From assembly GCA_944325065.1 (NCBI GenBank), contig CALUYS010000010.1, forward strand, positions 1 to 62,784: 62,784 nucleotides of DNA. Direction: 5' to 3'. The notes below the pieces were generated by a model. The model did not search any database, was not told the DNA's origin, and worked only from the letters and a program-made list of their open reading frames with translations. The translations under genes and the position numbers were made by a program. This document shows, one piece after another, positions 36,306 through 46,326 of this stretch (its first letter is position 1; every line of letters starts with the position of its first letter). The DNA comes from Candidatus Gastranaerophilales bacterium. Lineage in GTDB: Bacteria; Cyanobacteriota; Vampirovibrionia; Gastranaerophilales; Gastranaerophilaceae.

Positions 36306-37784
36306 GTGGAATTATTAAATAAAATTGACAATATTAAAACAAAGGAAGATAAATCAAATACATTAAGTTTTGAAAATGAATTTATAAAGCCAATATTTAA
36401 AGACATATTAAAATATTCGCCTTATAAACTTGTGGCTCTTATATTAAACATTTTAACTGTTCCAATATATACAATGTTTCTTTCCCCAAGTGATTATGGA
36501 TTATATTCAATATCAATAGCCACTTTGAGTTTTATTTGTATCATATTTTCAGACTGGATAGGTCTATCAGCTTTACGTTTTTTTGAAGAACAACAAATAA
36601 AACATAATGTATCCCAATATTTTGGAACACTTGTAACTTTATTGTGCGTTAATCTTCTAATGATGTTTAGTTGTAGTTATGCATTTCGAGAATTATTATG
36701 TAATTTTTTTCATATCCCACCAAGATTTTTACTAATAATTACAATACTAATAATTCCTGTAGCAATTCGAGCTTTACTTCTTCAAGTATTACGTGCTCAG
36801 ATAAAACCAGGGTCATATAGCTCCTCAATGATATTAAACCAAATTTTTACAATGGTTTTTGCGGTACTATTTATCAAATATTTTGCACTCGCACCTGAAG
36901 GTATAATTTTTGCAATGACTATTGTAATTACATTTATCGATTTGATGTTAATCCACCAGACTAAAATACATAAAACAATTAGTTTTAAAGGTTTAAAACG
37001 TCAGACATTATTAAAGTTATGTCAATATGGTATGCCACTTGCAATTGGACAGTTAAGTTTATGGATTATGACTCAAAGTAACAAATTTATTCTACAACAC
37101 TATAAAGGCTCCTTTGCAAATGGTATTGTGGGTGTTTCATATAATCTTACTTATTCAATAATATTATCGTTATTTTCTATATTTATTATGGCAGCAATGC
37201 CACGAATAATTAAAATGTACGAAAAAAAACAGGAGGTTACAAAAACTATATCAAAAGTTTCAGGACACCTAATTGGTATGGCAATGCCTTTTGTTATTGT
37301 ATTTTCATTATATCCTTTAGATTTTGTACATTTACTTGCAAATGAAAAATTTGCACAAGCTTATATCATTATCCCTGCTATGTCTTTGTCAGTAATGTTT
37401 ATGTTGCTTGCTGAATTTACAACTATACAATATCATCTTGTTAATAAAACATATATTGATACAATAATTAAACTTTTAGCAGGTGGTTTTGGAATTATCT
37501 TAAATATTTTACTTATCCCCAAATTTGGAATTGTAGCTGTTGGATATACAGCATTAACTGTTAATGTTTGTTATTTCTTTTTAAGTTTGATTATTGTAGT
37601 TGATAAGTTAAAATGGAAATTCCCAAAAGTTGAGTTCTCGATGTTTTTATTGTCCTCAATACCTTTATTTATTGCTTATTTTATTTTATCAAAACTTAAT
37701 GCACATTTTATATTAAGTATTCTTACATTACTTTTTGTATATTATTTTACATACTTTACGTTAAACAAAAAAAGATTTGCATAA
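36306..37784 (+). CDS. Wzx/MurJ-like polysaccharide flippase (MOP superfamily)
   Basis: It has twelve or more membrane segments over about 490 residues, beginning at YSPYKLVALILNILTVPIY with the family's SPSDYGLYSI loop. Such proteins move lipid-linked oligosaccharides to the outer face of the inner membrane. I take the GTG at 36306, with AAGGTG upstream; an in-frame GTG at 36294 would add four residues but overlaps that site. No glycosyltransferases are adjacent, so the substrate is unknown. Confidence 0.87.
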   Translation: MELLNKIDNIKTKEDKSNTLSFENEFIKPIFKDILKYSPYKLVALILNILTVPIYTMFLSPSDYGLYSISIATLSFICIIFSDWIGLSALRFFEEQQIKHNVSQYFGTLVTLLCVNLLMMFSCSYAFRELLCNFFHIPPRFLLIITILIIPVAIRALLLQVLRAQIKPGSYSSSMILNQIFTMVFAVLFIKYFALAPEGIIFAMTIVITFIDLMLIHQTKIHKTISFKGLKRQTLLKLCQYGMPLAIGQLSLWIMTQSNKFILQHYKGSFANGIVGVSYNLTYSIILSLFSIFIMAAMPRIIKMYEKKQEVTKTISKVSGHLIGMAMPFVIVFSLYPLDFVHLLANEKFAQAYIIIPAMSLSVMFMLLAEFTTIQYHLVNKTYIDTIIKLLAGGFGIILNILLIPKFGIVAVGYTALTVNVCYFFLSLIIVVDKLKWKFPKVEFSMFLLSSIPLFIAYFILSKLNAHFILSILTLLFVYYFTYFTLNKKRFA

Positions 37785-37857
37785 AGAAATAAAAAAAGTA
37801 ATATGTTTGTTGTAAAATAAAAAATGTAAATAATTTTAAATGAGGTTTGAATAAGAA

Positions 37858-38379
37858 GTGCCTGAATATGTAGAAAAAACAATACGTGATATAATAGACT
37901 TTCCTAAAAAAGGTATAATATTCCGTGACATAACAACAGCAGTTAAAGATAAAGAAGCTTTAAGACGAATTGTGGATTTTTTAACAGAAAAATTTAAAGA
38001 TAAAGACATAGATTACGTAGCAGCAGTTGAGTCACGTGGTTTTATTTTTGGTTCAGCACTTGCATATAATTTAAATGCTGGATTTATATTGGTAAGAAAA
38101 CCGGGAAAACTTCCTGCAAAAACAATATCCGAAGAATATTCTCTTGAGTATGGCACTGATAAAATAGAAATACATGAAGATGCAATTGAAAAGGGTAAAA
38201 ACGTTCTTGTTATTGATGATTTACTTGCCACAGGTGGAACTGTTAATGCTTGTTGTAAATTAATTAAAAAAACAGGAGCAAATATTGTTGGATGTGCTTT
38301 TGTTATTGAGTTAAGTGATTTAAAAGGTCGTGAAAAGTTACCAAAAGATATTGATGTAATATCTATGATAACTTATTAA
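37858..38379 (+). CDS. apt: Adenine phosphoribosyltransferase
   Basis: Apt makes AMP from adenine and PRPP in purine salvage. The PRPP loop is NVLVIDDLLATGGT (near 118-131); the N-terminal IDFPKKGIIFRDIT and VESRGFIFGSALAY are standard. It is 173 aa long. The start is GTG with GAGG upstream; it is convergent with rsfS. Confidence 0.97.
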   Translation: MPEYVEKTIRDIIDFPKKGIIFRDITTAVKDKEALRRIVDFLTEKFKDKDIDYVAAVESRGFIFGSALAYNLNAGFILVRKPGKLPAKTISEEYSLEYGTDKIEIHEDAIEKGKNVLVIDDLLATGGTVNACCKLIKKTGANIVGCAFVIELSDLKGREKLPKDIDVISMITY

Positions 38380-38452
38380 ATATGGTAATAATATTAAAAC
38401 TTTAAAATTGTTTAAAAAAATAACACAAACAAAAATTGCAAAAAATATGTAT

Positions 38453-38857
38453 TTAGTTGTTGTTATCAAATTTAGCAAACTCTTTTGAATTTTCAAGCCA
38501 AATTTCACGATCTATTTTTAAAGCGTGGTTCCAAAACTTTTCAAGAGCATATAATTCACGTTCTTCATTATGTAAAATATGAACAATAACATCACCATAA
38601 TCAAGCAGATTCCATCTGTTTTTTTTGTCTGATTCATCTTTTGAAACATTAATATTTAAATTTTTTTTAATATTTTCCCGAACATAATTTGTCAATGCCC
38701 GAACTTGATTTTGACTATCGGCTGATGCTATTACAAAATAATCACTTAAAACCGATATATTTGAAATATCTAAAATTACAATATCTTTGGCTAAATTATC
38801 ATCCAATACCCTTGCTATCACAGAAGCTAACTTTAATGATGATATATCTCTTTCCAC
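38453..38857 (-). CDS. rsfS: Ribosomal silencing factor RsfS
   Basis: RsfS binds L14 and blocks subunit joining when nutrients fall. Family motifs VLDISNISVLSDYFVIASA and WNLLDYGDVIVHI are present, followed by the YALEKFW block. It is 134 aa long. The GTG start has GAGGAG upstream. Confidence 0.96.
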   Translation of the reverse strand: MERDISSLKLASVIARVLDDNLAKDIVILDISNISVLSDYFVIASADSQNQVRALTNYVRENIKKNLNINVSKDESDKKNRWNLLDYGDVIVHILHNEERELYALEKFWNHALKIDREIWLENSKEFAKFDNNN

Positions 38858-38900
38858 TTATATTTTTCTCCTCAAATTAAGATATATAAACTATCTTACA

Positions 38901-39917
38901 CTAAAAACCTATTTTTTCAAATACTCCTGGAATTTGAGTATTACAAAACACGCATTTACCTTCATTATCTATATTTATACTATCTTTAATACTCAGATTT
39001 CTTCTTGTTATTATAGGTTTTTTACAATTATGACAAAAAGTTGTGCTTATTTCTTGATCATCAATATTCCCACCATAAACATATAATAAACCAACATCTT
39101 TTGCTATTTTTATTGCTTTTCTTATTATGTCAATTGATGTTTGTTTTTTATCTTTCATTTTATATGAAGGGAAAAAAGCTAAAAAATGCAAAGGCACATC
39201 TTTACCAATATTTTCAATAATCCAATAAACTTCATTTTTAATATCGTCATCTAAATCATTTTCACCTTCAATAAGAAGGGTTGTAATTTCAAGGTGTGCA
39301 TTTGTATTATTTTTTATATATTTTATAGTATCAATTATCGGATACAAATTACAAAGACAGTTTTTATTATAAAACTTTTCGTTAAATCCTTTTAAGTCAA
39401 TATTGCAAGCATCAATATATCTAAATAAGTCCTCACGTGGTTTTTGATTTAAATATCCTGATGAAACCAAAATTGTTTTAATATTGTTTTCTTTTAATAT
39501 TTTAGCTGTATCAATTACATAATCAATAAAAACAACTGGTTCATTATATGTGAACGAGACACTTTCACAGTTATATTTTTTCGCCAAATCACATATTGCT
39601 TGTGGTGGTATATAATTTGAATTTGGGACTTCAAATGTTTGTGATATTGAATAGTTTTGACAAAATTTGCAAGCTAGATTACAACCTAATGCACCAATAG
39701 ATAACGTCTTTGTATTTGGATAAAAATGATAAAGGGGCTTTTTTTCAATAGGATCAATTTGCATTGATGAAAGTTTACCATAATATAATGGTTCAATACG
39801 CCCATTAATATTTTTATAAGCCTTACAAAAACCCTTTTGGTTAACTTTTAATTTGCAATATCGAGGACATATTGTGCATTCTTGTCTATTATCTTTTGCG
39901 GTATTTTGATATTTCAT
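38901..39917 (-). CDS. amrS: AmmeMemoRadiSam system radical SAM enzyme AmrS
   Basis: Two N-terminal cysteines (ECTICPRYCKL) precede the radical SAM site CNLACKFC (near 78-85), and GYIPP-like, ESVSFTYNEPVV and NIDLKGFNE blocks match the pyruvate formate-lyase-activating-like AmrS family. It also has a C-terminal rubredoxin-like zinc site (CHNCKKP, then CVFC). The AmmeMemoRadiSam set is conserved but its substrate is unsettled. It lies divergently, 50 bp from the fused AmrB-AmrA gene. Confidence 0.92.
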   Translation of the reverse strand: MKYQNTAKDNRQECTICPRYCKLKVNQKGFCKAYKNINGRIEPLYYGKLSSMQIDPIEKKPLYHFYPNTKTLSIGALGCNLACKFCQNYSISQTFEVPNSNYIPPQAICDLAKKYNCESVSFTYNEPVVFIDYVIDTAKILKENNIKTILVSSGYLNQKPREDLFRYIDACNIDLKGFNEKFYNKNCLCNLYPIIDTIKYIKNNTNAHLEITTLLIEGENDLDDDIKNEVYWIIENIGKDVPLHFLAFFPSYKMKDKKQTSIDIIRKAIKIAKDVGLLYVYGGNIDDQEISTTFCHNCKKPIITRRNLSIKDSINIDNEGKCVFCNTQIPGVFEKIGF

Positions 39918-39967
39918 ATATTATATTATAATTTAACTTATAAAAAAATAAATTGGTAAGAAGGATT

Positions 39968-41365
39968 ATGAAAGAAATCAAAAGTTCAAATATAAAAGGT
40001 ATGTTTTATCCAAATGATACAAAAGAACTTTATCATATGATTGAAACGTTTGATAAAGGCACTTCAAATGTATACGATATAAAAACACGAACTATAGTTG
40101 CTCCGCATGCAGGATATATTTATTCAGGCAATGTGGCTTATGAAGCTATAAATTATTTAGATGATAATATAAAAACTATTTTTATTATTGCACCATCACA
40201 TAGAACCTATTTTGAGGGAATAATAAGCCCTAACTATGATGAATTTGAAACACCTTTGGGAAATATTAGCGTCAATAAAGAAATTGTTAAAAAGTTAAAT
40301 GAGTTCAATGTTAAAATAAATAACTTACCTTTTGAAAATGAACATTCGCTTGAAGTTTTTTTTCCTTTAATTCAATATAAGTTTAAAAAAAATAATAATG
40401 TTAAAATAGTGCCAATTTTATATGGTGATACAGATTATCAAGAAATATATAAAATTATAGATATTTTTTATGATGATAATAAAAATGGGTTTATTATTTC
40501 CACTGATTTAAGTCATTTTTATAAAGAAGAGGAAGCAAAAATTATTGACAAAAAAACATTTGAAGTAATAAACGAGCTTAATTTAGACGGTTTTAAGAAC
40601 GGTATGTGTTGTGGATTAATAGGATTAATGGGTTTAACAAAGTTTGCTAAAGAACATAATTTTTCATTGATACCACTTGATTATAAAACATCCTCATCTA
40701 CAAATAATGATAAAACATCCGTTGTCGGCTATGGAAGCTGGTTATTAAGCGAAATGGGGCAAGCTGAGTTTATAAAAAAATATTTAAAAGATAACCTTTT
40801 TAATATCGTAAAAAAAAGTATAACTTATCCATTATGTGAAAATATAAAATCAAAATTCACGCCTAAACTAGAAAACTATCCACTTATTTTGTCTATGCCC
40901 TTTGCGACTTTTGTTACTATATATAAAAAAGAACACTTAAGAGGCTGCATAGGTTCAATTATCCCTTATAATTCAATAGTTGAAGATGTTGCAAATAATG
41001 CTTATAATGCTTCATATAAAGACCCACGGTTTTATCCACTTGAGAAGGAGGAATTTTCTGATATTAAATTTGAAATATCTATTTTGACACCTTTAACAAA
41101 ACTTGAATTTAATACTCAAGAAGAATTGTTGGATAGACTTAAAATTGATATTGATGGACTTATCATACAAGACAAAAATTATCAAGCAGTTTATCTTCCA
41201 CAAGTTTGGGAACATTTTAAAATTGATGGTTTTAATGATAAAGATATAAAACTACAATTTTTGCAATCGTTAAAGGAAAAAGCAGGACTTAATAAAGACT
41301 ATTTTTCCCAATCTTTTGAAGCATATATTTTTCATGTTGAAAAGCTATATTCAAGTTTATTATAA
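39968..41365 (+). CDS. Fused AmrB (MEMO1)-AmrA (AMMECR1) protein
   Basis: Residues about 1-265 are the MEMO1-like AmrB: RTIVAPHAGYIYSGNVA, IAPSHRTYFEG and STDLSHFY, with the metal-site His residues of that family. Residues about 270-465 are AMMECR1: HLRGCIGSIIPY, then YKDPRFYPLEKEEF, and QEELLDRLKIDIDGLI. With AmrS next door all three parts of the system are together. I start at the ATG 39968, with AGAAGGA upstream, rather than at a TTG five codons earlier. Confidence 0.93.
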   Translation: MKEIKSSNIKGMFYPNDTKELYHMIETFDKGTSNVYDIKTRTIVAPHAGYIYSGNVAYEAINYLDDNIKTIFIIAPSHRTYFEGIISPNYDEFETPLGNISVNKEIVKKLNEFNVKINNLPFENEHSLEVFFPLIQYKFKKNNNVKIVPILYGDTDYQEIYKIIDIFYDDNKNGFIISTDLSHFYKEEEAKIIDKKTFEVINELNLDGFKNGMCCGLIGLMGLTKFAKEHNFSLIPLDYKTSSSTNNDKTSVVGYGSWLLSEMGQAEFIKKYLKDNLFNIVKKSITYPLCENIKSKFTPKLENYPLILSMPFATFVTIYKKEHLRGCIGSIIPYNSIVEDVANNAYNASYKDPRFYPLEKEEFSDIKFEISILTPLTKLEFNTQEELLDRLKIDIDGLIIQDKNYQAVYLPQVWEHFKIDGFNDKDIKLQFLQSLKEKAGLNKDYFSQSFEAYIFHVEKLYSSLL

Positions 41366-41396
41366 ATAGAAGTAAAAAAGAAAAAGGTTAGTTTTT

Positions 41397-41747
41397 ATGA
41401 CAATTTTAGAATTTTCATTTACAATTTTATCAAAAGGATTTGGAGATATTATTGATATAACTGGGAAAATTGAGTCATTTCTTGCTAATTTAAATTCTAA
41501 TTATGCAATTGTTTATATTTACAACGATTCAAATAATGTTACAATAAGAAATATTGAAATAAAAGAATTAGAAAAAAAAATGAAAGATATAAATTATAAA
41601 AAATCTCTCCAAATTTCTAATAATAATATGCTTATTTTGCCAATAATTGATAAGAAATTGTATAAAAGTGAAATATCAAGAATTTTATTTATTGATTTTG
41701 AACAAAATGTAATTGAGAGAAAAATTGTTATTATGCTTCAAACTTGA
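41397..41747 (+). CDS. Reduced YjbQ/UPF0047-like protein
   Basis: The 116 residues align with the UPF0047 fold: DIIDITGKIESFL matches the DITxxV block, VTIRNIEIKELEKKM the TxxLTINE region, and LQISNNNMLILP with RILFIDFE the final SLTIPV...GTWQxIFLxEFD strands. The conserved His and Asp residues and the GTWQ motif are gone, and about 20 central residues are missing. YjbQ proteins have thiamine phosphate synthase activity; this one probably cannot catalyse. It follows amrBA by 31 bp and may be in its operon. Confidence 0.55.
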   Translation: MTILEFSFTILSKGFGDIIDITGKIESFLANLNSNYAIVYIYNDSNNVTIRNIEIKELEKKMKDINYKKSLQISNNNMLILPIIDKKLYKSEISRILFIDFEQNVIERKIVIMLQT

Positions 41748-41810
41748 AATAAAAGTAATAATAAAGTATAATCACTATATTCATAAAGATGGGGGTATAA
41801 AATAAACAAA

Positions 41811-42833
41811 ATGTCAAGTGAACGTTTTTCAATAAAAAATATATTGCTTGTATTATTAATCATAATAATAGCGTATTTAATGTATAAAATAGTCGATATA
41901 ATGTTAATTCTTTTTGCATCGTATGTTCTTGCTTGTTCATTTAACCCGATTGTTGACAAGTTGGAGCAGAAGATGCCAAGAAATGTTGCAACAGGACTTG
42001 TCTTAACAATAGCTGTAATAATAATGCTACTTATTTTAACACCTGCATTAATTATAGCAATAAAAGAAATGTATAGATTTTTAAAAGATTTACCTGACAC
42101 TTTAAAACAGGTGACTTATTTTGTTGAAACATCAAAAATAGGTGCAATAAGTTTAAAGTCATTTATTAATATCGATGCTTTAATAAACAACATTTCTGCA
42201 ACAAGTAAAAATATACTTGGTGGGTTTAAAGATATAACAGCAGCATTATCACAATGGATTACGGTTATTATAGCGGTTGCTTTAACTACATATTATTGGG
42301 TAAGTGAAAAAGTTTATGTAAAAAAACGTTTTTTAATGTTATTTCCAAATGAAAATAAAGGTAAAGCAGATAAAATAACATATAATTTATCGACACAAAT
42401 TGGTGGATATATGATAGCACAGTTATCTGTAATGTTTGCAGCTGGTTTGTTTACATCTATTGGTTTATTACTTATCGGAGTTAAAAGCTGGTTTGTACTT
42501 GGACTTATGACTGCTATATTTGACATAATCCCAATAATAGGTCCTATAATAGCAGGAGTTATTGCCTTGCTTATGAATTTTCAAAGTGGGCCATTAACAG
42601 CAGTTTTAATAGTTGTTGTATTTTTTGCTGCACAATGGTTGCAAAATGCTTGGGCAAGACCAATAGTTTATAGTAAATTTTTGGATATAAACCCTGTTAT
42701 CATTGTTATGGCGTTATTAATTGCAGCAAAATTTTTAGGATTTTGGGGTGTAATATTGGCTCCTGCTATGGCTGCTGTTGTTTGCACTTTGCTTGATGAA
42801 TTGTATATTAAACCTATTAATGAAATAGCATAA
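41811..42833 (+). CDS. AI-2E family transporter (PerM-like)
   Basis: It has 340 residues and about eight membrane segments, with the family blocks ASYVLACSFNPIVDKLEQ, WFVLGLMTAIFDIIPIIGPI (near 225-245) and a C-terminal NPVIIVMALLIAAKFLGFWGV. Members export autoinducer-2 or act as Na+/H+ antiporters; the substrate cannot be told from sequence. A TATAAT lies at 41767-41772. Confidence 0.9.
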   Translation: MSSERFSIKNILLVLLIIIIAYLMYKIVDIMLILFASYVLACSFNPIVDKLEQKMPRNVATGLVLTIAVIIMLLILTPALIIAIKEMYRFLKDLPDTLKQVTYFVETSKIGAISLKSFINIDALINNISATSKNILGGFKDITAALSQWITVIIAVALTTYYWVSEKVYVKKRFLMLFPNENKGKADKITYNLSTQIGGYMIAQLSVMFAAGLFTSIGLLLIGVKSWFVLGLMTAIFDIIPIIGPIIAGVIALLMNFQSGPLTAVLIVVVFFAAQWLQNAWARPIVYSKFLDINPVIIVMALLIAAKFLGFWGVILAPAMAAVVCTLLDELYIKPINEIA

Positions 42834-42860
42834 GACACATTTTTGTAAAGTGGAGAAAAT

Positions 42861-44465
42861 ATGGATTGTGATAATATAAAAGCAATAGCAAATAGTAAAG
42901 AAAGAAAAGAAACTTTTTTATATAACAAAAAAGTTAAAAATAACTCCAAATATAATATATGGTTTGCATTTCCTCAAATATATAGTTTTGGGATGTCGTC
43001 TTTAGGCTATGTGTCAATTTTCCAATCCATTGATGAAAAATTTGATGATGTTTATATAGAACGTGTCTTTACAGATAGCAAAACAAATCTAAAAAATATA
43101 AATGATATAGATTTAATTGCTTTTTCAGTGTCATTTGAGCTTGATTTTTTGTGTATTTTTAAAATAATGGAAAAATATAAAATCCCATTTAAAGCTTGTG
43201 AACGAAATGAAAGCTTTCCACTTATTTTTGCAGGAGGACCTTGTATAACAGCAAACCCTTGTGCTTTTGAAAAGTTTTTTGATTTTATGCTTCTTGGGGA
43301 TGGAGAAGATATGAATGTCAAAATTGTTGAGTTTTTAAAGGAAAATAAAAGCTTAACAAAAGAAGAAACCTTGCAAAAACTTTCAACATTTGAGGGTGTT
43401 TATGTGCCAAATGTGTCGAAAAAAGTTAATAAAGTTACATCAAAGCTTGATAAATGTATTTATACCGGTATGTTAAGTGAAAATAGTTTTTTTGCTAATA
43501 CTTTCATTATTGAGCTAGTCCGTGGTTGTGCTAATCGTTGTGGATTTTGCCTGGCTTCATATTTAAATTTACCTGTACGTTATATTGATTATAACAAGAT
43601 TGTTGAAACTATTGATTTAGGTTTACAATATACAAATAAAATAGCATTTCTGGGAGCATTAATTGCAGCACATCCTAAATTTGATCAAATATGTGATTAT
43701 ATTTATAAAAAATCAAATGAAATAGAGAATTTGGAATTGTCCATTTCATCTTTAAGGCTTGACAGTTTAACCCCTAAAATAGTCCAAACGCTTGTTAAAC
43801 TTGGTCAAAAACACGTTACAGTCGCGATTGAAGCAGGGTCAAACAGGTTAAGAAGAGTTATAAATAAAAATTTAAATGAAGATGAAATATTAAATGGTGT
43901 TAAAATAGCAATTGAAAACGGGTTAAAAGGGATGAAATTCTATACTATGATTGGATTGCCGACTGAAACACAAGAAGACATTTGCGAGCTTGTTAATCTT
44001 GCAAAAAAAATAAAAAATCTTGATAAAACTTTTGATGTGACATTTAGTTTTTCAACTTTTGTACCAAAAGCACACACTCCTTTTCAATATTGCCAAAGGG
44101 AAGAAACTAAATCATTGGAAAAAAAGTATGAATACATAAAACGAGAATTTCATAAACTTGGAGTAAAAGCAAGGTGTTCAAGTGTAAAATGGGATGATGT
44201 TCAAACTCTTATTTCAAAAGCTGACAACTCTTTTGATGACTATTTTATCCAAGTTTATAAAAAAGGTGGAAACCTTGGTGCCTTTAAATCTTGCTTTAAA
44301 GAATGTCTTGAAGAAAAAATAGGCAAATCCTTTAATGACTTTATTACTTCAAATCCAAATTATAATGACGTCTTGCCTTGGGATTTTATTAAAATAAATC
44401 ATCTTATTAAAGATGAAAAAATGTTTTTGGTTAAGGAATGTAAACGACTTTTATCTATTAATTGA
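42861..44465 (+). CDS. B12-binding-type radical SAM protein (TIGR03960-like)
   Basis: The N-terminal third (about 1-165) resembles the cobalamin-binding-like domain of this group (FAFPQIYSFGMSSLGYVSI, then IFAGGPCITANP and LLGDGED). The radical SAM site is GCANRCGFC (near 222-230), followed by the barrel with VAIEAGSNRLRRVINK. TIGR03960 proteins are usually fused to, or next to, a TIGR03936 protein before ribonuclease G; no such partner is here. The reaction is unknown. GTGGAGA precedes the ATG. Confidence 0.82.
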   Translation: MDCDNIKAIANSKERKETFLYNKKVKNNSKYNIWFAFPQIYSFGMSSLGYVSIFQSIDEKFDDVYIERVFTDSKTNLKNINDIDLIAFSVSFELDFLCIFKIMEKYKIPFKACERNESFPLIFAGGPCITANPCAFEKFFDFMLLGDGEDMNVKIVEFLKENKSLTKEETLQKLSTFEGVYVPNVSKKVNKVTSKLDKCIYTGMLSENSFFANTFIIELVRGCANRCGFCLASYLNLPVRYIDYNKIVETIDLGLQYTNKIAFLGALIAAHPKFDQICDYIYKKSNEIENLELSISSLRLDSLTPKIVQTLVKLGQKHVTVAIEAGSNRLRRVINKNLNEDEILNGVKIAIENGLKGMKFYTMIGLPTETQEDICELVNLAKKIKNLDKTFDVTFSFSTFVPKAHTPFQYCQREETKSLEKKYEYIKREFHKLGVKARCSSVKWDDVQTLISKADNSFDDYFIQVYKKGGNLGAFKSCFKECLEEKIGKSFNDFITSNPNYNDVLPWDFIKINHLIKDEKMFLVKECKRLLSIN

Positions 44466-44524
44466 AGTGCTATAATTTTATATATGATAAAAAACAATTA
44501 AACACATAGATAAGAGGGCAAGTT

Positions 44525-45946
44525 ATGTATAATCCAAAATCAACAAAAGCTAGTGAGTTTATAGATCATCAAGAAATACTTGAAACATTAAGATATGCAG
44601 AAGATAACAAAAACAATATAGAGCTTATCGACAAAATTCTTGAAAAAGCAAGAGAAAAAAAGGGTTTATCACATAGAGAAGCTTTGGTTTTGTTGGATTG
44701 TGAAAATGAAGCAAAAAATGAAGAAATATTTGAACTAGCAAAGCAAATAAAACAAGATTTTTATGGAAATAGAATAGTTCTTTTTGCACCTTTATATCTT
44801 TCAAACTATTGTGTAAACGGTTGTGTATATTGTCCTTATCATTTAAAAAATAAACATATACCAAGAAAGAAATTAACTCAAGATGAAATTCGAAACGAAG
44901 TGATGGCTTTACAGGATATGGGTCATAAACGTCTAGCGATTGAAGCCGGTGAAGATCCACAAAATAACCCCATAGAATACATCCTTGAATCGATAAAAAC
45001 AATATATTCAGTTAAAAATAAACATGGAGCTATCCGACGTGTCAATGTAAATATTGCAGCAACAAGCGTTGAAAATTATAAAAAACTTCATGAAGCTGGT
45101 ATTGGCACATATATTTTATTCCAAGAAACATATCATAAAGAAAGCTATGAAAAACTACACCCAACTGGTCCAAAGCACAATTATGAATACCACACAGAAG
45201 CAATGGATAGGGCAATGCAAGGTGGAATTGACGATGTGAGTTTAGGTGTTTTGTTTGGGCTTGAATTATATCGTTATGAGTTTGTAGGGTTGCTTATGCA
45301 TGCTCATCATCTTGAAGCCACTTATGGCGTTGGACCACATGCTATTTCTGTTCCTCGAATCAAAAAAGCAGATGATATAGACCCAAATGTTTTTGACAAC
45401 GGAATAAATGATGATACATTTGCTAAAATAGTTGCTTGCATTCGCATAGCAACACCTTATGTTGGTCTAATCATTTCAACACGTGAAAGCGAGAAATGTC
45501 GAAAAAGACTTCTTGAACTTGGAGTTTCGCAAATATCCGGCGGTTCAAAAACATCCGTTGGCGGATACTTTAACCCAATGCCTGAAGATGAAAACTCCGC
45601 TCAATTTGATATAAGCGATAGACGTCCTTTGGATGATGTTATCAAATGGCTTATGGAACTTGGTTATTTACCAAGCTTCTGCACGGCTTGCTATCGCTCT
45701 GGAAGAACTGGAGAAAAATTTATGGAAGTTTGTAAAAGTCAGCATATCCACAACTTCTGCCATCCTAATGCCATTTTGACATTAAAGGAATATTTGGAAG
45801 ACTATGCAAGTGAAGAAACTAAAAAAATCGGTTTAAAACTTATCCAAAATGAACTTCAAAATTTTAATGATAACCAAAAAGTTAAAAATACTGTGCTTGA
45901 TGACCTGCATAAAATTGAAGCTGGACAAAGAGATTTTAAGTTTTAA
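44525..45946 (+). CDS. hydG: [FeFe]-hydrogenase maturase HydG
   Basis: HydG splits tyrosine to make CO and cyanide ligands for the H-cluster. The radical SAM site is CVNGCVYC (near 98-105). The C-terminal cluster motif CX2CX22C, which separates HydG from ThiH, is exact: CTAC followed after 22 residues by CHPN. At 473 aa it is full length. An extended -10 (TGCTATAAT) lies at 44468-44476 and GAGGG before the ATG. HydE, HydF and the hydrogenase are not in the window. Confidence 0.96.
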   Translation: MYNPKSTKASEFIDHQEILETLRYAEDNKNNIELIDKILEKAREKKGLSHREALVLLDCENEAKNEEIFELAKQIKQDFYGNRIVLFAPLYLSNYCVNGCVYCPYHLKNKHIPRKKLTQDEIRNEVMALQDMGHKRLAIEAGEDPQNNPIEYILESIKTIYSVKNKHGAIRRVNVNIAATSVENYKKLHEAGIGTYILFQETYHKESYEKLHPTGPKHNYEYHTEAMDRAMQGGIDDVSLGVLFGLELYRYEFVGLLMHAHHLEATYGVGPHAISVPRIKKADDIDPNVFDNGINDDTFAKIVACIRIATPYVGLIISTRESEKCRKRLLELGVSQISGGSKTSVGGYFNPMPEDENSAQFDISDRRPLDDVIKWLMELGYLPSFCTACYRSGRTGEKFMEVCKSQHIHNFCHPNAILTLKEYLEDYASEETKKIGLKLIQNELQNFNDNQKVKNTVLDDLHKIEAGQRDFKF

Positions 45947-46326
45947 TTTAATTCCATTATCCCAAAATTTAAAACACTTGCAAAACATACCCACAATAAA
46001 TAAGGTAAAAGCATAAATGCTGCTATTTTTGATTTTTTATAAAAAAATACAATATTTAACACTATAAATATTAAAAGCAACAATATTACAAAAAAACTTA
46101 ATGATATATTATGTCTTATAAAAAAGACATAGTACCACAAAAAATTGAACAAAATTTGAAGCGAAAAGAAAATATATCCTAACATTTTGCCTTGATTTTT
46201 TGATAATATAAAAAACATAAGCGACAAAAATATGAGAAAATATAAAACACTCCAAACTGGTGCAAATATTTCTCCATTTGGAGTGAAGCTTGGTTTTACA
46301 AGATTTTGATACCAAATTCTATCCAT
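45943..46326 (-). CDS. tspO: TspO/MBR family membrane protein
   Basis: It has 127 residues and four to five membrane helices. The TspO signature is clear: WYQNLVKPSFTPNGEIFAPVW at the N-terminus (given here as the first 21-residue block of positions 5-25), NFLWYYVFF, and PYLLWVCFASVLNFGI at the end. TspO binds tetrapyrroles and is stress-linked. It is slightly shorter than usual (about 150), lacking the first helix. It is convergent with hydG, with a 4-bp overlap. Confidence 0.88.
   Translation of the reverse strand: MDRIWYQNLVKPSFTPNGEIFAPVWSVLYFLIFLSLMFFILSKNQGKMLGYIFFSLQILFNFLWYYVFFIRHNISLSFFVILLLLIFIVLNIVFFYKKSKIAAFMLLPYLLWVCFASVLNFGIMELN

Noticed and set aside
44625-45002. 125-codon minus-strand frame over hydG
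   Set aside because: Shadow of hydG; its codons mirror the conserved radical SAM region.
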